A stretch of DNA of 64,000 nucleotides from an uncultured Pseudomonadota bacterium (GCA_903900265.1 CAIUMM010000106.1:204687-268686), one strand, 5' to 3'; counted from the stretch's first letter, positions 9,537 through 19,679 are shown. The notes: a model not told the origin generated them from the letters alone. Numbers and translations are program-made.

Positions 9537-10609
9537 AGCGCCTACTGCCCTTGTTGATGGCGATGCTGCCGTCCGCCGCGTGCGGCGCTCCCCCGCACGT
9601 CGCGGCCACCAGCACATCGCAGGCCTCCAAGACGGCCCTGGAGCAGGTGCCGATCCGCAGCCTCAGCGTCGCGCAAGCCGACGCCGAGATCTGGCGTCCG
9701 GAGCTGCGGCCCGCGTTTCGAGCCCCCACCGAGGCTCAGGCGGTCGCGCTGGAGCAGCTCGTGCCGCGGTTGTTGGACGGCGCGCGCACCGGCGCCTTGG
9801 CGCCCGATGTGCCGGACCTGACCGCAGCGACCGGGATGCAGCTGGAGCGTTGGGACGTCCTCGGTCATGCGCACCTTGTGCTCCATGAACGCCCCGAGGA
9901 CCGCCATGGGATGGGCGCGTACCTGTTCGCGATCACCCCGGCTCCGCTGCCCGCCCCGTGGATGCTTTGGGAGGCGCCGCACGCCTACCACGACGTCGAC
10001 ACCGGCACGATCGCCGCTGCGATGTACTTCACCCCGCCCCCGGGGCCAGCCCCCGCGGCGTTCTTCACCAACACGCTGCACCGCTACACCCAGATCGACG
10101 GCAAGCGCTCCAAGCGCTCCACCAACCCGGCCGACGCCTGCCACGACGCGGCGCACCCGCTGAACCGCGCGACCCTCGCGGTGGCGCGCACCCATCCTGG
10201 CGCCACGGTCGTGCAGCTGCACGGCTTCGGCGCCGGCGCCGCGCCCGAGGATGGCGATGAGCCCCGGCTGCCCGAAGGCACCACCATGGTGGTCAGCGCC
10301 GGCGTCAAAGAAGCGCCCACCGCGCTGTCGACCGCGGCGGCCACGCGAATCCGCGCGCTGCTCGGGCCGGGCGTCCGCCTGTACCCCACCGAGGCCGGCG
10401 CCCTCGGCGCGACCACCAACGTCGAGATGCGCGGGCTGCGCGACATCCCCGGCGCTCGTTTCCTTCACCTCGAGACCGCTGCGGAGCTCCGCTCCGCCTT
10501 GGTCATCGACGCGGCGCGCCGCGACCGCTTTGGCGCGCTGCTCTTCGCGCTCGCCCACGCGGCCTCCCCCGAATCGCTCCCTGAATTGCTCCCCCAAGGT
10601 ACACCATGA
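9533..10609 (+). CDS. Exported putative hydrolase (EAPH...H...QLHGF motif protein), polymer-operon gene 3
   Basis: Signal/lipobox-like MKRLLPLLMAMLPSAACG; conserved-looking WEAPHAYHDVDTGTIAAAMYF, HDAAHPLNRATLA and VVQLHGFG. ATGA overlap with gene 2. Confidence 0.65.
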   Translation: MKRLLPLLMAMLPSAACGAPPHVAATSTSQASKTALEQVPIRSLSVAQADAEIWRPELRPAFRAPTEAQAVALEQLVPRLLDGARTGALAPDVPDLTAATGMQLERWDVLGHAHLVLHERPEDRHGMGAYLFAITPAPLPAPWMLWEAPHAYHDVDTGTIAAAMYFTPPPGPAPAAFFTNTLHRYTQIDGKRSKRSTNPADACHDAAHPLNRATLAVARTHPGATVVQLHGFGAGAAPEDGDEPRLPEGTTMVVSAGVKEAPTALSTAAATRIRALLGPGVRLYPTEAGALGATTNVEMRGLRDIPGARFLHLETAAELRSALVIDAARRDRFGALLFALAHAASPESLPELLPQGTP

Positions 10610-13600
10610 ATCGCCGTCCGCTCTGGATCTCGTCGTTCTTGCTCGTCGCGGTGCTGTCCATGCCCACCGCCACGGCCTCTGTCCCGGACACCGGGCTGGT
10701 CTGGGCCCCGCAGTCGGTGCGCTTTCCGGTAAACCCCGATGACGTACTCCCCGCGCCGCCGTTCGTGGCCGCAGACGTCGGCGAGACCGACGGTGCCGTG
10801 CAGATCGGCCCGGGCAAGGGCGCAGCGTTCCTTCTGGATGGTCTGGAGATCGCCCGCGTCCGCGTGCTGAGCGGCACCGGCACGCCGCGCTTCCGCAGGG
10901 TGTTCGGCGGATCGCGCTCCTCGGCGCAGACCGGCTTGAAAGCCACGATCGACACCGGCGCTGAGCGCGACAAAGACGGGAACTACCAGGTCGTCGAGCC
11001 CCCCGGCGACGGCGACGTCTGGTGTGTGGACGCCGACGCGCCGATCACCGTGCAGATCGAGCATCCGCGTACGCTGTCGGGCCGCATGGCGTGGGAAGAC
11101 GCACGCAGCAGCGTGCTGCGCGCCATCCAAGCGGACACGCCGATGCCGCACCTCCCCGGCGACGACAGCAGCGCCGAGCTTGAGGCCACGCTGACCGCAC
11201 AAGCCGCCCTCGGCGCCGACATCGTCGCGCGTCGTCCCGACTTGGCCGACGCCGTGCGCGCCTGGCGCACCGCCGCGGCGCTCCGGGACCTCGACGCGAT
11301 GCGCCCCTTCGCGTGGCCGTACTGGCAATTGGACGAGGTAGACGACGGCAGCTCCGGACCTACCGAGAAGCTCTACCGGGTCGACGGCGAGAACGCGTCC
11401 ACCGCCGCTTGGCGCCGCACCGAAGCGGGCGCAGCGCCGGTCGAAGTCGAGCTCGAAGGCCCAGGCCTGCTCCGCGTCCAGTCCCGCGGCCTGTTGCAGC
11501 CTTCGTGGCTGGTCGCCCCCGCGCCGACCACCGTGCAGGTGCTCCGCGACGGCGTGCTCGCGCAGAAGTTGGTGTACACCGGCCGCCCCGCGCGCGTGAC
11601 CGATGCCGCCAACGCGGCGTTCCCGGTGCGTGAGCCCATCGTCACGCGCACCGGTGAGCTCGCCGGCAAGATCAACGAGCTGCGCGTCCCGCTCGCGCCC
11701 GGGGTGCACCGCTACCGCATCGCCGTCGATCAGCTGGCGTTGCTGCGCATCTCGCGCGCGGAGCGCCGCTCGTTCCTCGCAGAGGGGATCTCGGGCACCG
11801 CCACCGCCGATGACTGGGCTGCGCGAGGCGCCGAGGCCCTCGGCGCGATCACCGGCGCCGAGGCGGACCTCGTTCGTGGCTTGCTCAATGACGTTCAAGG
11901 CTTGCCGCCGACGGTGCGCCCGGCGTCGATGAGCCCCGCCCTCGACGTCGTGTCGGACTACCTCGGCGCGTCCCACGGGATGCTGGACCCCGCCGCGCAG
12001 ATGACGCGCTGGACCGGCGCGCTCGGCGGTGCGACGCCGCCGGCGTGGAGCTGGTGGATGCGCGTGCAGCTCGCGCGGCTCGTGCCCGAAGGCGACGGCG
12101 TCCGCGCGCTGTTCGCCGCGGCTCCCGACCTGCCGCCCGCTGGGTTGATCGCACCTGCCGCTACGCGACTGGGCGCACCCGGCTTGTACCAGGATCGCCC
12201 CGACCGCAGCGTCGCCGCGATGGAGCGCGCTTGGCGTGCCCTCCCCGCCGACATCGGCGTGCGCAGCGCCTACCTGCGGGAGTTCCTCGACGGCAGCAGC
12301 TGGAGCCGGTTGAGCCCGGTCGTGCTGGTCAACGGGGACGCCTTCACGCCGCCCCCCCTCACCTGGCTCGACACCGCCGCCGGTACCGGCGGTCCCGTGT
12401 CCCGCGCCTCGCGGGTCTACTACCGCATCCCCGGCGGGGCCAACCGCACCTACGCGCTCCCGCCCTCCCCGGCCGACGCCGCCGCACCCGCGCTGCTCTC
12501 CGTGCTGCTCCGCACGCCCCCCGACAGCGCGATCGTGAACCTCGGCGTCGACAACCGCACCTTCCGGATCCTGCCGCTCTCCGATGTCGAGCGCCTCGAC
12601 CTCGCGGTCCCCGCCGGCACGCACTCCATCACGCTGGGCGCGCCCACCGGCACCGACGCGTGGGTGTCCGGGGTCCCCACCGACCCCACATGGGCGCAGC
12701 CCGAAGACCTCGCGACCGTGCGCTCCTATTGGCCCACGACCATCCGAAACGGCGTGCCCCATTTTGAGCTTCCTTCGCCGCAAGTGCAGGCGCCGGTACG
12801 CGTGGAAATCCGTTCGCTCGATCCGTCGGCACACCCCGCGCCCGTCGTCGCGCACGTGCGCACCGATACCGGCGCCGACTGGCCGGTGCTGCTCACCCCC
12901 GGCACCCCGGATCTCACGCTGCTGCCGATCGGCGGCGAGCCCCAGCTGTCTTCGGTCGCCACCGTGACCGCCTACGTGCCGATGGGCACGCAGCAGCTTT
13001 GGGTGGACGCGCCGCCCGATGCCAACCTCGTGGTGTCGATGTCGGTGCGCCGCACCGAGTTCACGCCCCCGGCCACGTTGGCCGGCATCTCGAACGTGTC
13101 GTCGTTGAGCGAGCTTACGGCGGTGAGCCGCTCGCTGTTAGCCAGCCCCGCCGACCCGAAGCTGTTGCTGCGGCGCGCAGAGGTGCTGACCGATCTTGGC
13201 GACACCGACATGGCCCGTCAGGACCTGCGACGCCTGCTGCGCTTGCAGAACACCGCGTTTGAGACCTTGGGCGACGCCGCGATCGACACCCTCGCGGAGC
13301 GCATCGAGAACACCAACTCGAGCCGCTGGTTTCCGGCGGCGTTGGATCTGGCCTCGGTGCGCGCCCCGACCGCGCTCACCGCGAGCCTGATCGTCAACGA
13401 CGACGTCGCGCCCACCGCCGCGCAGGTAGACGTGGTGCGCCAATTGCGCACCGCCGGCGCCGCCGCGGCGCTGCCCGCAGCGGAGTCCCTGCCGGAGTCC
13501 TCGGTCGCGACCTTCTGGATCCGCAGCCGGATCCTGCACGCCTTGGACCGCGACATCGACGCCGCCGCCAGCTTGATCGAAGCGTGGCGGGTCACGGGAC

Positions 13601-15603
13601 GCTGGCCGTACGCGTTGGACGCCGCCAGCGGGCTCGTCGCCAGCGAGGTCGGTTCGAGTCAGGCGCCGGTCGATGGCTCGGGATCGATGGCCTACGGGCT
13701 CGCGTCTGAGCTGCGCGGCGCGATTGAGCACCCCACCGTCGACCGCCTCGCGCTGCTGTCCGGCCGTCGCACCCGTTGGGACGCCCTCCGCAACGCCGAC
13801 AGCTCCGCGGGGCGCGCGCGCGTGCGCTCGCTCGAAGCCGCGACGCCGCTGCTGCCGCAAGCCGAGGTCCGTCAGGCGATGACCGTAGCGCCGTGGCCGG
13901 CGGGAGATGGCCAATTCGCGACGGCGAAAGAGCCGGCGATGCTGTCGGTCCCCGACGGCGCGCCCGTGCTCGCCGATGTCTGGTGTCAGCCGCTGCGCGC
14001 GGGTGACGCCGCGACCGGCGACGCCCCGTGCGCGGTTGAGCTCTCGATCGACGGCGTGAGCGTCAGTCGTCAGACCGTGCCCGCCAGCTCCACCGCGACG
14101 CTGACCACCCCGACGATGGCGCCCGGGCGGCACGATCTGCAGGTCGCGATCGATGACCCCAGCCGCGTGAGCGCGCTCTCGGTGCGCTTCCGCGACAGCA
14201 CGACGCGGGGCGCGGTCATCCGGCCCGAGCGCGAGACCGCCGGCTTCCTCGCGACCGCAGCACAGACCTACGCCGTGACGGTCGCCGGCCCGGGCACCGT
14301 GTTCTTGGAGACCCGCAGCGTCGATGGACGCGGCGGCGCGGCGGACATCACCGTCAGCGACGGCACGACCACCCTGCCCCAGCCCGCGGTCACGCTCCCG
14401 TCGGTGATCGACCGCTCGGTGCAAGCCAACGCCGGCACGATGCTCGCGCTCGGCGGCGCGGCGCGCTCCTTCGTGGTGTTGCCGACGGCCGGAAGCTGGA
14501 CGATCCGCGTCAAGCCGCGGAACGGAACGGCGCTGGTCCGCGGCGCCTTCCGGCAAGAGACCGCGCCTCCCAACGTGGTCCGGCCTGGGCCGATGTGGCG
14601 CGACATCCCGTCGACGGCGGAGCCCTTTGAGTGGCTCGTCGCCACCTCGGAGTCCGCCGCACCCGCGGCCGGGACCCAGCCGATGGCCTGGGGTTTGGGG
14701 ACCTTCTCGCTGGACGTCAACTACGGACGGGAAGAGACCGACGGCGCCACCACCGCGGGCGTCGACCAGCTCACCAGCGCCCTCGCATGGCGGCTGCAAG
14801 CCATCCCCCGTCAGCTCTGGCTGCACGTCGAAGGCTTCGTCCGCGACGCGGGCGTAGGCACTCAGGCCTTTGGTGTCGACGCCGACGTGCTCGGTCGCTG
14901 GCTGGCGACCGACCTCCGGCTGAACCTGACCGGGCGCTACGCCCAAGAGCCCGTAGCGGCCGAGTCGATCTCCGGCGGGCGCTTCACCGCGCGCGTCTAC
15001 CGTCCGATCCCGGTCGCTGGCACCTACCTGATCCCGTCGTTGACCGCCGCGGTCCGCAGCGTGGGCGGCGTAGCCGCCGAAGGACCGGTAGGCGTAGACG
15101 TCTACTCGCCGTACGCGCGCGCCCACGGCTTCGGGCTCGCGCCGGAGCTGATGGCGTGGGCGATGCCCTACCAAGACGTCGTCGCCTACGTCTCCGCGGG
15201 TGCGGTGACCAACGCGAACGTCGTGTCGCTGGATCAGGTGGCGCTCACCGCGGTCGGCCGGGCCGTCGTGCACCCGCACGGCATCCCCCCGCTGCAGGTC
15301 GAGGCCCGGTACCGTCCCACCTACCGCTTCGCCGACGCGGATCGCCCCGTCGGTGGCGTAGAGCACGCGCTGAGCGCCGACCTCGCGGCGAGCATCCGGC
15401 TTGGGCCGCCGATGCTGCTCTGGCTGGGCATCGGGGACACCGCGTACCTCGACGCCGCCGGGACCCAGAACGTGCTCCGCGCCAACGTGCGCCTCGACTT
15501 CAGCGGCGGACGCGGCCTCGCGGACCGCCTGCCCGTCGAGCAGGACTTCTCCGACCTGCTCGCTGGGGAGCGCTGGGGCGCGCTCGACGAGGACCGGCTG
15601 TGA
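10606..15603 (+). CDS. Very large (1665 aa) exported protein; C-terminal third resembles an outer-membrane beta-barrel; polymer-operon gene 4
   Basis: N-terminal signal peptide; central TPR-like stretch (ADPKLLLRRAEVLTDLGDTDMARQDLRRLLRL); C-terminus rich in alternating amphipathic strands. ATGA overlap with gene 3. Confidence 0.7.
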   Translation: MNRRPLWISSFLLVAVLSMPTATASVPDTGLVWAPQSVRFPVNPDDVLPAPPFVAADVGETDGAVQIGPGKGAAFLLDGLEIARVRVLSGTGTPRFRRVFGGSRSSAQTGLKATIDTGAERDKDGNYQVVEPPGDGDVWCVDADAPITVQIEHPRTLSGRMAWEDARSSVLRAIQADTPMPHLPGDDSSAELEATLTAQAALGADIVARRPDLADAVRAWRTAAALRDLDAMRPFAWPYWQLDEVDDGSSGPTEKLYRVDGENASTAAWRRTEAGAAPVEVELEGPGLLRVQSRGLLQPSWLVAPAPTTVQVLRDGVLAQKLVYTGRPARVTDAANAAFPVREPIVTRTGELAGKINELRVPLAPGVHRYRIAVDQLALLRISRAERRSFLAEGISGTATADDWAARGAEALGAITGAEADLVRGLLNDVQGLPPTVRPASMSPALDVVSDYLGASHGMLDPAAQMTRWTGALGGATPPAWSWWMRVQLARLVPEGDGVRALFAAAPDLPPAGLIAPAATRLGAPGLYQDRPDRSVAAMERAWRALPADIGVRSAYLREFLDGSSWSRLSPVVLVNGDAFTPPPLTWLDTAAGTGGPVSRASRVYYRIPGGANRTYALPPSPADAAAPALLSVLLRTPPDSAIVNLGVDNRTFRILPLSDVERLDLAVPAGTHSITLGAPTGTDAWVSGVPTDPTWAQPEDLATVRSYWPTTIRNGVPHFELPSPQVQAPVRVEIRSLDPSAHPAPVVAHVRTDTGADWPVLLTPGTPDLTLLPIGGEPQLSSVATVTAYVPMGTQQLWVDAPPDANLVVSMSVRRTEFTPPATLAGISNVSSLSELTAVSRSLLASPADPKLLLRRAEVLTDLGDTDMARQDLRRLLRLQNTAFETLGDAAIDTLAERIENTNSSRWFPAALDLASVRAPTALTASLIVNDDVAPTAAQVDVVRQLRTAGAAAALPAAESLPESSVATFWIRSRILHALDRDIDAAASLIEAWRVTGRWPYALDAASGLVASEVGSSQAPVDGSGSMAYGLASELRGAIEHPTVDRLALLSGRRTRWDALRNADSSAGRARVRSLEAATPLLPQAEVRQAMTVAPWPAGDGQFATAKEPAMLSVPDGAPVLADVWCQPLRAGDAATGDAPCAVELSIDGVSVSRQTVPASSTATLTTPTMAPGRHDLQVAIDDPSRVSALSVRFRDSTTRGAVIRPERETAGFLATAAQTYAVTVAGPGTVFLETRSVDGRGGAADITVSDGTTTLPQPAVTLPSVIDRSVQANAGTMLALGGAARSFVVLPTAGSWTIRVKPRNGTALVRGAFRQETAPPNVVRPGPMWRDIPSTAEPFEWLVATSESAAPAAGTQPMAWGLGTFSLDVNYGREETDGATTAGVDQLTSALAWRLQAIPRQLWLHVEGFVRDAGVGTQAFGVDADVLGRWLATDLRLNLTGRYAQEPVAAESISGGRFTARVYRPIPVAGTYLIPSLTAAVRSVGGVAAEGPVGVDVYSPYARAHGFGLAPELMAWAMPYQDVVAYVSAGAVTNANVVSLDQVALTAVGRAVVHPHGIPPLQVEARYRPTYRFADADRPVGGVEHALSADLAASIRLGPPMLLWLGIGDTAYLDAAGTQNVLRANVRLDFSGGRGLADRLPVEQDFSDLLAGERWGALDEDRL

Positions 15604-18600
15604 CAAAGGCCGAGGCGCTCCGGCAGCGCTTGTCGCTGCTGGACGCGCGCCTGCGCAACCCCGAGGTAGCCGCGATCGCGGGGGAGCTCGGTGCCGCGAC
15701 GACGCTAGAGGCCGAGCGCACCGCGCTGATCGGACTGTTGGAAGCGAACGACGCGGCGCTAACCGCGTTGGAGGCCGACACCGCGGACACCGTCGCTGCG
15801 CACGCAGCCGACAGCGATCCCCGACATGTGACGGGGTGGCTGGACCGCCGGGCGGGCGGGCGCGCGGCGTGGCGCGATCGGCGCGCCGTCGGCCGGACCC
15901 TCGGCATCGCGGTGATCCGCGAGCGGGCGGCGATGGCGGTGGAGAGCCTCGGCATCCGCGAAGAGCTGCTGCTGAAGCTGCTCATCGAGCAGCTGGACGC
16001 TGCAGCGCCCGCGCCGGAGACCGTGACGCGTCGACTCGTGCACGCTCGACGTTGGCACGCGCGCCTGGCCGCCGCTGAGGTGCTCGTGTCGCACGCTCGG
16101 GCCGGGGGGCGCACGCCCGGCGCCGAAGCGTTGGTGCACGCGCGCGCCACTACGCCCGGCGAGCACCCGTGGGTGTGTGACGCCTGCGACGCCTACCTCG
16201 TCGCGTTGGATCGCGAGCGTGGCGTCGCCCACCTGAAGCAGGCGTTGACCGAAGGCGCCGCCCGGGCGCGCGAAGGCCGCAGCCTGCGCATCGACTTCCT
16301 GCTGCGTCGCTTGCGCGTCGAGCGACTCGCACGCGTGGCGCCCGAGCAAGCGGGAGCCCTGTTGGGCGCGCTGGCGCACGATCCCAGCGAGCACGTCACG
16401 CTCGGCATCGTCGCGGAGCTCGCGCGCATCCCCACCGACGCCGCACGGGCCGCGCTCAGCGCGCTCGCTACCGACCCGCGCCCCCGCGTGCGGCTCGCGG
16501 TCGGCGAGCACGTGCGCCGAAACCCCGCGGTGCAGGACGCCGCGTGGTTGAGCGCGACGATCGAGGCGCGGCTTGTCGCCGAGTCGGACGCGGAGGCGCT
16601 CCGCAGCTGGTGCCGCGCGGCGGCCGCGGTCGCCGAGCAGCATCCCCTCGCCGCGCCCGCGCTGTACGATGCCCTCGATCACGCGGTGCATCGCGATTTG
16701 AGCGGGGACAGCGTCGAAGCCGCCGCCGCGGCGCGAGCCGTGTGCGCGCGGGTGCAAGACGCCGCCGCGCAGGCGCTCTACACCGCGCTGCACGCCCACC
16801 TGCCGCGCATCACGCCGGGATCCGCGGTGCGGCTGCGCTGGTCCGAGCTCGGCCAGACCAGCCCGTGCTCCCCCGAGCAGCTCGGCAGCGTGCTCGCCGA
16901 GCTGACCCGCGAGGATCACGGCGTGAACGCGGACCTCAACACCGAAGGCGTCCGGCTGTGGCGCGGCGATCGCTTCACGCCTCGCCCTTGGCGGGTGCTG
17001 CACGAGCTTCGCCACCCCGCGCCCAACAAGCGCCAAGGCGGAAACCACATCATCGGCCGTCGGGTGCGCGGCGCGCTTCGTGCTCCGTCGGCGCGCATGG
17101 CCGAGGTCACCGCCACGACCGTGCCCGGCGAGCGCACCGTGGTCGATCGCGAAGGCAGCTGGGTCCCGATGCTGCCGACCGTCGACGACCTGTTGGACCT
17201 CGGGTCGGGCACCACGATCTACAGCGCGTACGGCCGCACAACCCTGCGTCCCCCCAGCGCGCTGCTCGACCGACTGCTGCTGAAAGCGAAGCTTACCCTT
17301 GGGTATGCCCGCTACGCCCAGCGCCGCACCATGTCCATCGGCGCCGACGAACCCTCCGAGCGCGGCGCGTATCTGCGCGACGTCGAGCGGGATCTGGGCG
17401 TCACCGTGCAATTCACCCCGACGGGCACGGCGCCGCGGCGCATACAGGAGCTGGCGACCGGCCTCGGGACCCAAGCTACGCTGTCGGGCCTGCTCGACAC
17501 GGTGCTGACCCCCACGCGCGCCTCCCAACCCGCATTAGCGGCGTTCGCCGCCACGGTGCTCGGCGTGATGTTGACCGAAGCCTACGTGCGCCGGGACCGC
17601 ATCCGCGCCGATCGCGAGGCGATCCCGTTGGTGATCGGCGGCTGGGGCACGCGTGGGAAATCTGGAACTGAGCGCATCAAGGCTGCGCTCTTTCATGGTC
17701 TCGGACACCCGGTTTTCGTCAAAACCACCGGCTGCGAGGCGATGTTCATCCATGCGTCTCCGGGCACCGTCGCGCGCGAGGTGTTCATCTACCGCCCGCA
17801 CGACAAGTCGAGCATCTGGGAGCAGGCGGCGATGCTCCGGCAAGCGTCGGGGATGCACGCCCGCGTGATGCTCTGGGAGTGCATGGCGCTGCGTCCCGCG
17901 TTCGTCGAGGTGCTGGAGCAGGAGTGGATGCGCGACGACCTCGTCACCATCACCAACGCGTTCCCCGACCACGAGGACATTCAGGGGCCCGCCGGCCGCG
18001 ACATCGCGACGACGATCAGCTCCTTTGTTCCACAACAGTCCACGGCGTTCACCTCGGAGGTCGAGTTTCTGCCGTTGCTCCGCGACCGCGCCATCGAGCG
18101 CGGCTCAACGCTCACGGCGATCGATCCCGTCGAGGCCGAGCTGTGGGGCTCCGACCTGCTCGCGTTGTTCCCGTACCAGGAGCACCCGCGCAACATCGCG
18201 CTCGTCGCGCGGATGGCCGAACATCTGGGCATCGACCGACACCTCGCGGTGATGACCATGGCCGAAGGCGTAGTGCCCGACCTCGGCGTGCTGCGCATCT
18301 ACCCCGAGGTGCAGGTCCGAGGCCGCGCGCTGCGCTTCATCAACGGCATGTCCGCGAATGAGCGCACCGGCTGCGTCGCGAACTGGCGCCGCACCGGCTG
18401 CGACACGATCCTGCCCGACACCCACCCCGACCACGCGATCGTCGTCGTCGTCAACAACCGCGCCGACCGCGTGGCGCGCTCGGAGGTGTTCGCGCGCATC
18501 CTCGTTCAAGACCTGAGCGCAGACGCGTTCGTGCTGATCGGCACCAACCTGACCGGCCTGCACGGCTACATCCAGGCCGCGCTCACCACCGAATTGCAGA

Positions 18601-19679
18601 CGCTGCGGCTGCAGCCGGAGGGCACGACCCCGGAACAAGCGCTGGAACGCCTCGCCGGTTGGTTCGCCCGCTTGCGCATCGCGCGCCCCACCCGTGACGC
18701 GGCGATCGCCCGCGCGGTCGCAGCGGCTCACGGCGCGGGGGCCACGCTGAACCCCACCGCCGCGCTCGACGCGGCGATCGCGCGCTGGCTGAACCCCACC
18801 GACACCACGCTCGATCGTGCCGCATTGGAGCAGGACATCGCCGCCGACGCCGCGCTCCGCGAGGCGTTTTTGTCCAGCGCGGATTCCAGCGCGGATTCCA
18901 GCGCAGCAGCCTACGCCGAACAGGACGTGCTCGTTCCGCCCGATCTCGCCCACGCCTACGACGGATGGCGCAGCGCCTTTGCCGATCTCGTCCTCCACGC
19001 ACGGGCCCGGGCCCGGCTCGCAGCGAGCACCCTCGACGATCCCACGTTCCGCGCCGTCTACCGCGCGCGCTTCTTCGCCTCGCTGCGCCCGATCGCCGAT
19101 CGCTACGCCACCGGGGACCAGATCATCGCCGCCGCGGCTGACGCCGCGATGCCCGGCACGCGCGTGACCGTCATGGGCGTGCAGAACATCAAAGGCACCG
19201 GCCTAGACTTCGCATATCGCTGGGTCGCGCTCGGGCAGGTGTCGACGCTGCTGGAGCGGGCGAGGACGTCCGCGAACGAGGACCGCGCGACCGCGCTGCG
19301 CGCGCTGCTCACGTTTGATGACTACGGCCTCGTCGACAGCGGCACGGCGGCGATCGCGCTGCGTAGGCCCTTGTCGGGAGAGACCGTCGAACAAGCTGCG
19401 CTTCGCGAGCAGGTAGTGACGCTGGTCACCGAGCGCCTGAGCGCGCGGCGGGTCCGATTGGCGGAGCAGCGCACGCAGCGGTGGTGGATGTCGGTGCTCG
19501 ACGTGGTCGAGATGGTGCTCGAGCCCTTGGACGCGATCGGGCGCGCGTGGGCCGCGCACCGGACCATGCGGCAGCTGCGCGACCACACCATCGCGCTGCC
19601 CGAGGCCGCCGCGCGGATGCAGGATCTCTACGCACGCCAGAAGGGCGGATGGCTGGTGAAGTGGGCGCTGTCCCGGTGA
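15600..19679 (+). CDS. PgsB/CapB-like Mur-ligase-fold synthase with long helical/HEAT-like N-terminal extension
   Basis: GTG 15600 overlaps TGA 15601-15603, in frame in ORF 14631..19679. IGGWGTRGKSGTERIKAALFHGLG P-loop, KTTGCEAMFIH, MLWECMALRP, ITNAFPDHEDIQGPAGRDIATTI match the PgsB/CapB pattern. Confidence 0.8.
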   Translation: MTKAEALRQRLSLLDARLRNPEVAAIAGELGAATTLEAERTALIGLLEANDAALTALEADTADTVAAHAADSDPRHVTGWLDRRAGGRAAWRDRRAVGRTLGIAVIRERAAMAVESLGIREELLLKLLIEQLDAAAPAPETVTRRLVHARRWHARLAAAEVLVSHARAGGRTPGAEALVHARATTPGEHPWVCDACDAYLVALDRERGVAHLKQALTEGAARAREGRSLRIDFLLRRLRVERLARVAPEQAGALLGALAHDPSEHVTLGIVAELARIPTDAARAALSALATDPRPRVRLAVGEHVRRNPAVQDAAWLSATIEARLVAESDAEALRSWCRAAAAVAEQHPLAAPALYDALDHAVHRDLSGDSVEAAAAARAVCARVQDAAAQALYTALHAHLPRITPGSAVRLRWSELGQTSPCSPEQLGSVLAELTREDHGVNADLNTEGVRLWRGDRFTPRPWRVLHELRHPAPNKRQGGNHIIGRRVRGALRAPSARMAEVTATTVPGERTVVDREGSWVPMLPTVDDLLDLGSGTTIYSAYGRTTLRPPSALLDRLLLKAKLTLGYARYAQRRTMSIGADEPSERGAYLRDVERDLGVTVQFTPTGTAPRRIQELATGLGTQATLSGLLDTVLTPTRASQPALAAFAATVLGVMLTEAYVRRDRIRADREAIPLVIGGWGTRGKSGTERIKAALFHGLGHPVFVKTTGCEAMFIHASPGTVAREVFIYRPHDKSSIWEQAAMLRQASGMHARVMLWECMALRPAFVEVLEQEWMRDDLVTITNAFPDHEDIQGPAGRDIATTISSFVPQQSTAFTSEVEFLPLLRDRAIERGSTLTAIDPVEAELWGSDLLALFPYQEHPRNIALVARMAEHLGIDRHLAVMTMAEGVVPDLGVLRIYPEVQVRGRALRFINGMSANERTGCVANWRRTGCDTILPDTHPDHAIVVVVNNRADRVARSEVFARILVQDLSADAFVLIGTNLTGLHGYIQAALTTELQTLRLQPEGTTPEQALERLAGWFARLRIARPTRDAAIARAVAAAHGAGATLNPTAALDAAIARWLNPTDTTLDRAALEQDIAADAALREAFLSSADSSADSSAAAYAEQDVLVPPDLAHAYDGWRSAFADLVLHARARARLAASTLDDPTFRAVYRARFFASLRPIADRYATGDQIIAAAADAAMPGTRVTVMGVQNIKGTGLDFAYRWVALGQVSTLLERARTSANEDRATALRALLTFDDYGLVDSGTAAIALRRPLSGETVEQAALREQVVTLVTERLSARRVRLAEQRTQRWWMSVLDVVEMVLEPLDAIGRAWAAHRTMRQLRDHTIALPEAAARMQDLYARQKGGWLVKWALSR
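18873..18905 (+). repeat. 2.75 copies of in-frame 12-bp tandem repeat TCCAGCGCGGAT (SSAD SSAD SSA)
   Basis: Read directly: tccagcgcggat tccagcgcggat tccagcgca inside the CapB-like gene. Confidence 0.85.

Noticed and set aside
14631-15599. N-terminal extension of the CapB-like ORF (14631 start)
   Set aside because: Out-of-frame overlap with the end of the 1665-aa gene, Arg-rich; GTG at 15600 gives the same 4-nt coupling as every other junction.
10465-15606. Long antisense ORFs (10465..12855 -, 796 aa; 13138..15606 -, 822 aa)
   Set aside because: Lie opposite a better-supported gene with signal peptide and coupled start; compositions rich in Arg/Gly/His typical of antisense frames in high-GC DNA.
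15759-17528. 589-aa minus-strand ORF opposite the CapB-like gene
   Set aside because: Shadow ORF of a high-GC coding region; no recognisable domain.
18873-18905. 12-bp tandem repeat as a phase-variation switch
   Set aside because: Repeat unit is a multiple of 3, so copy change would not shift the frame.
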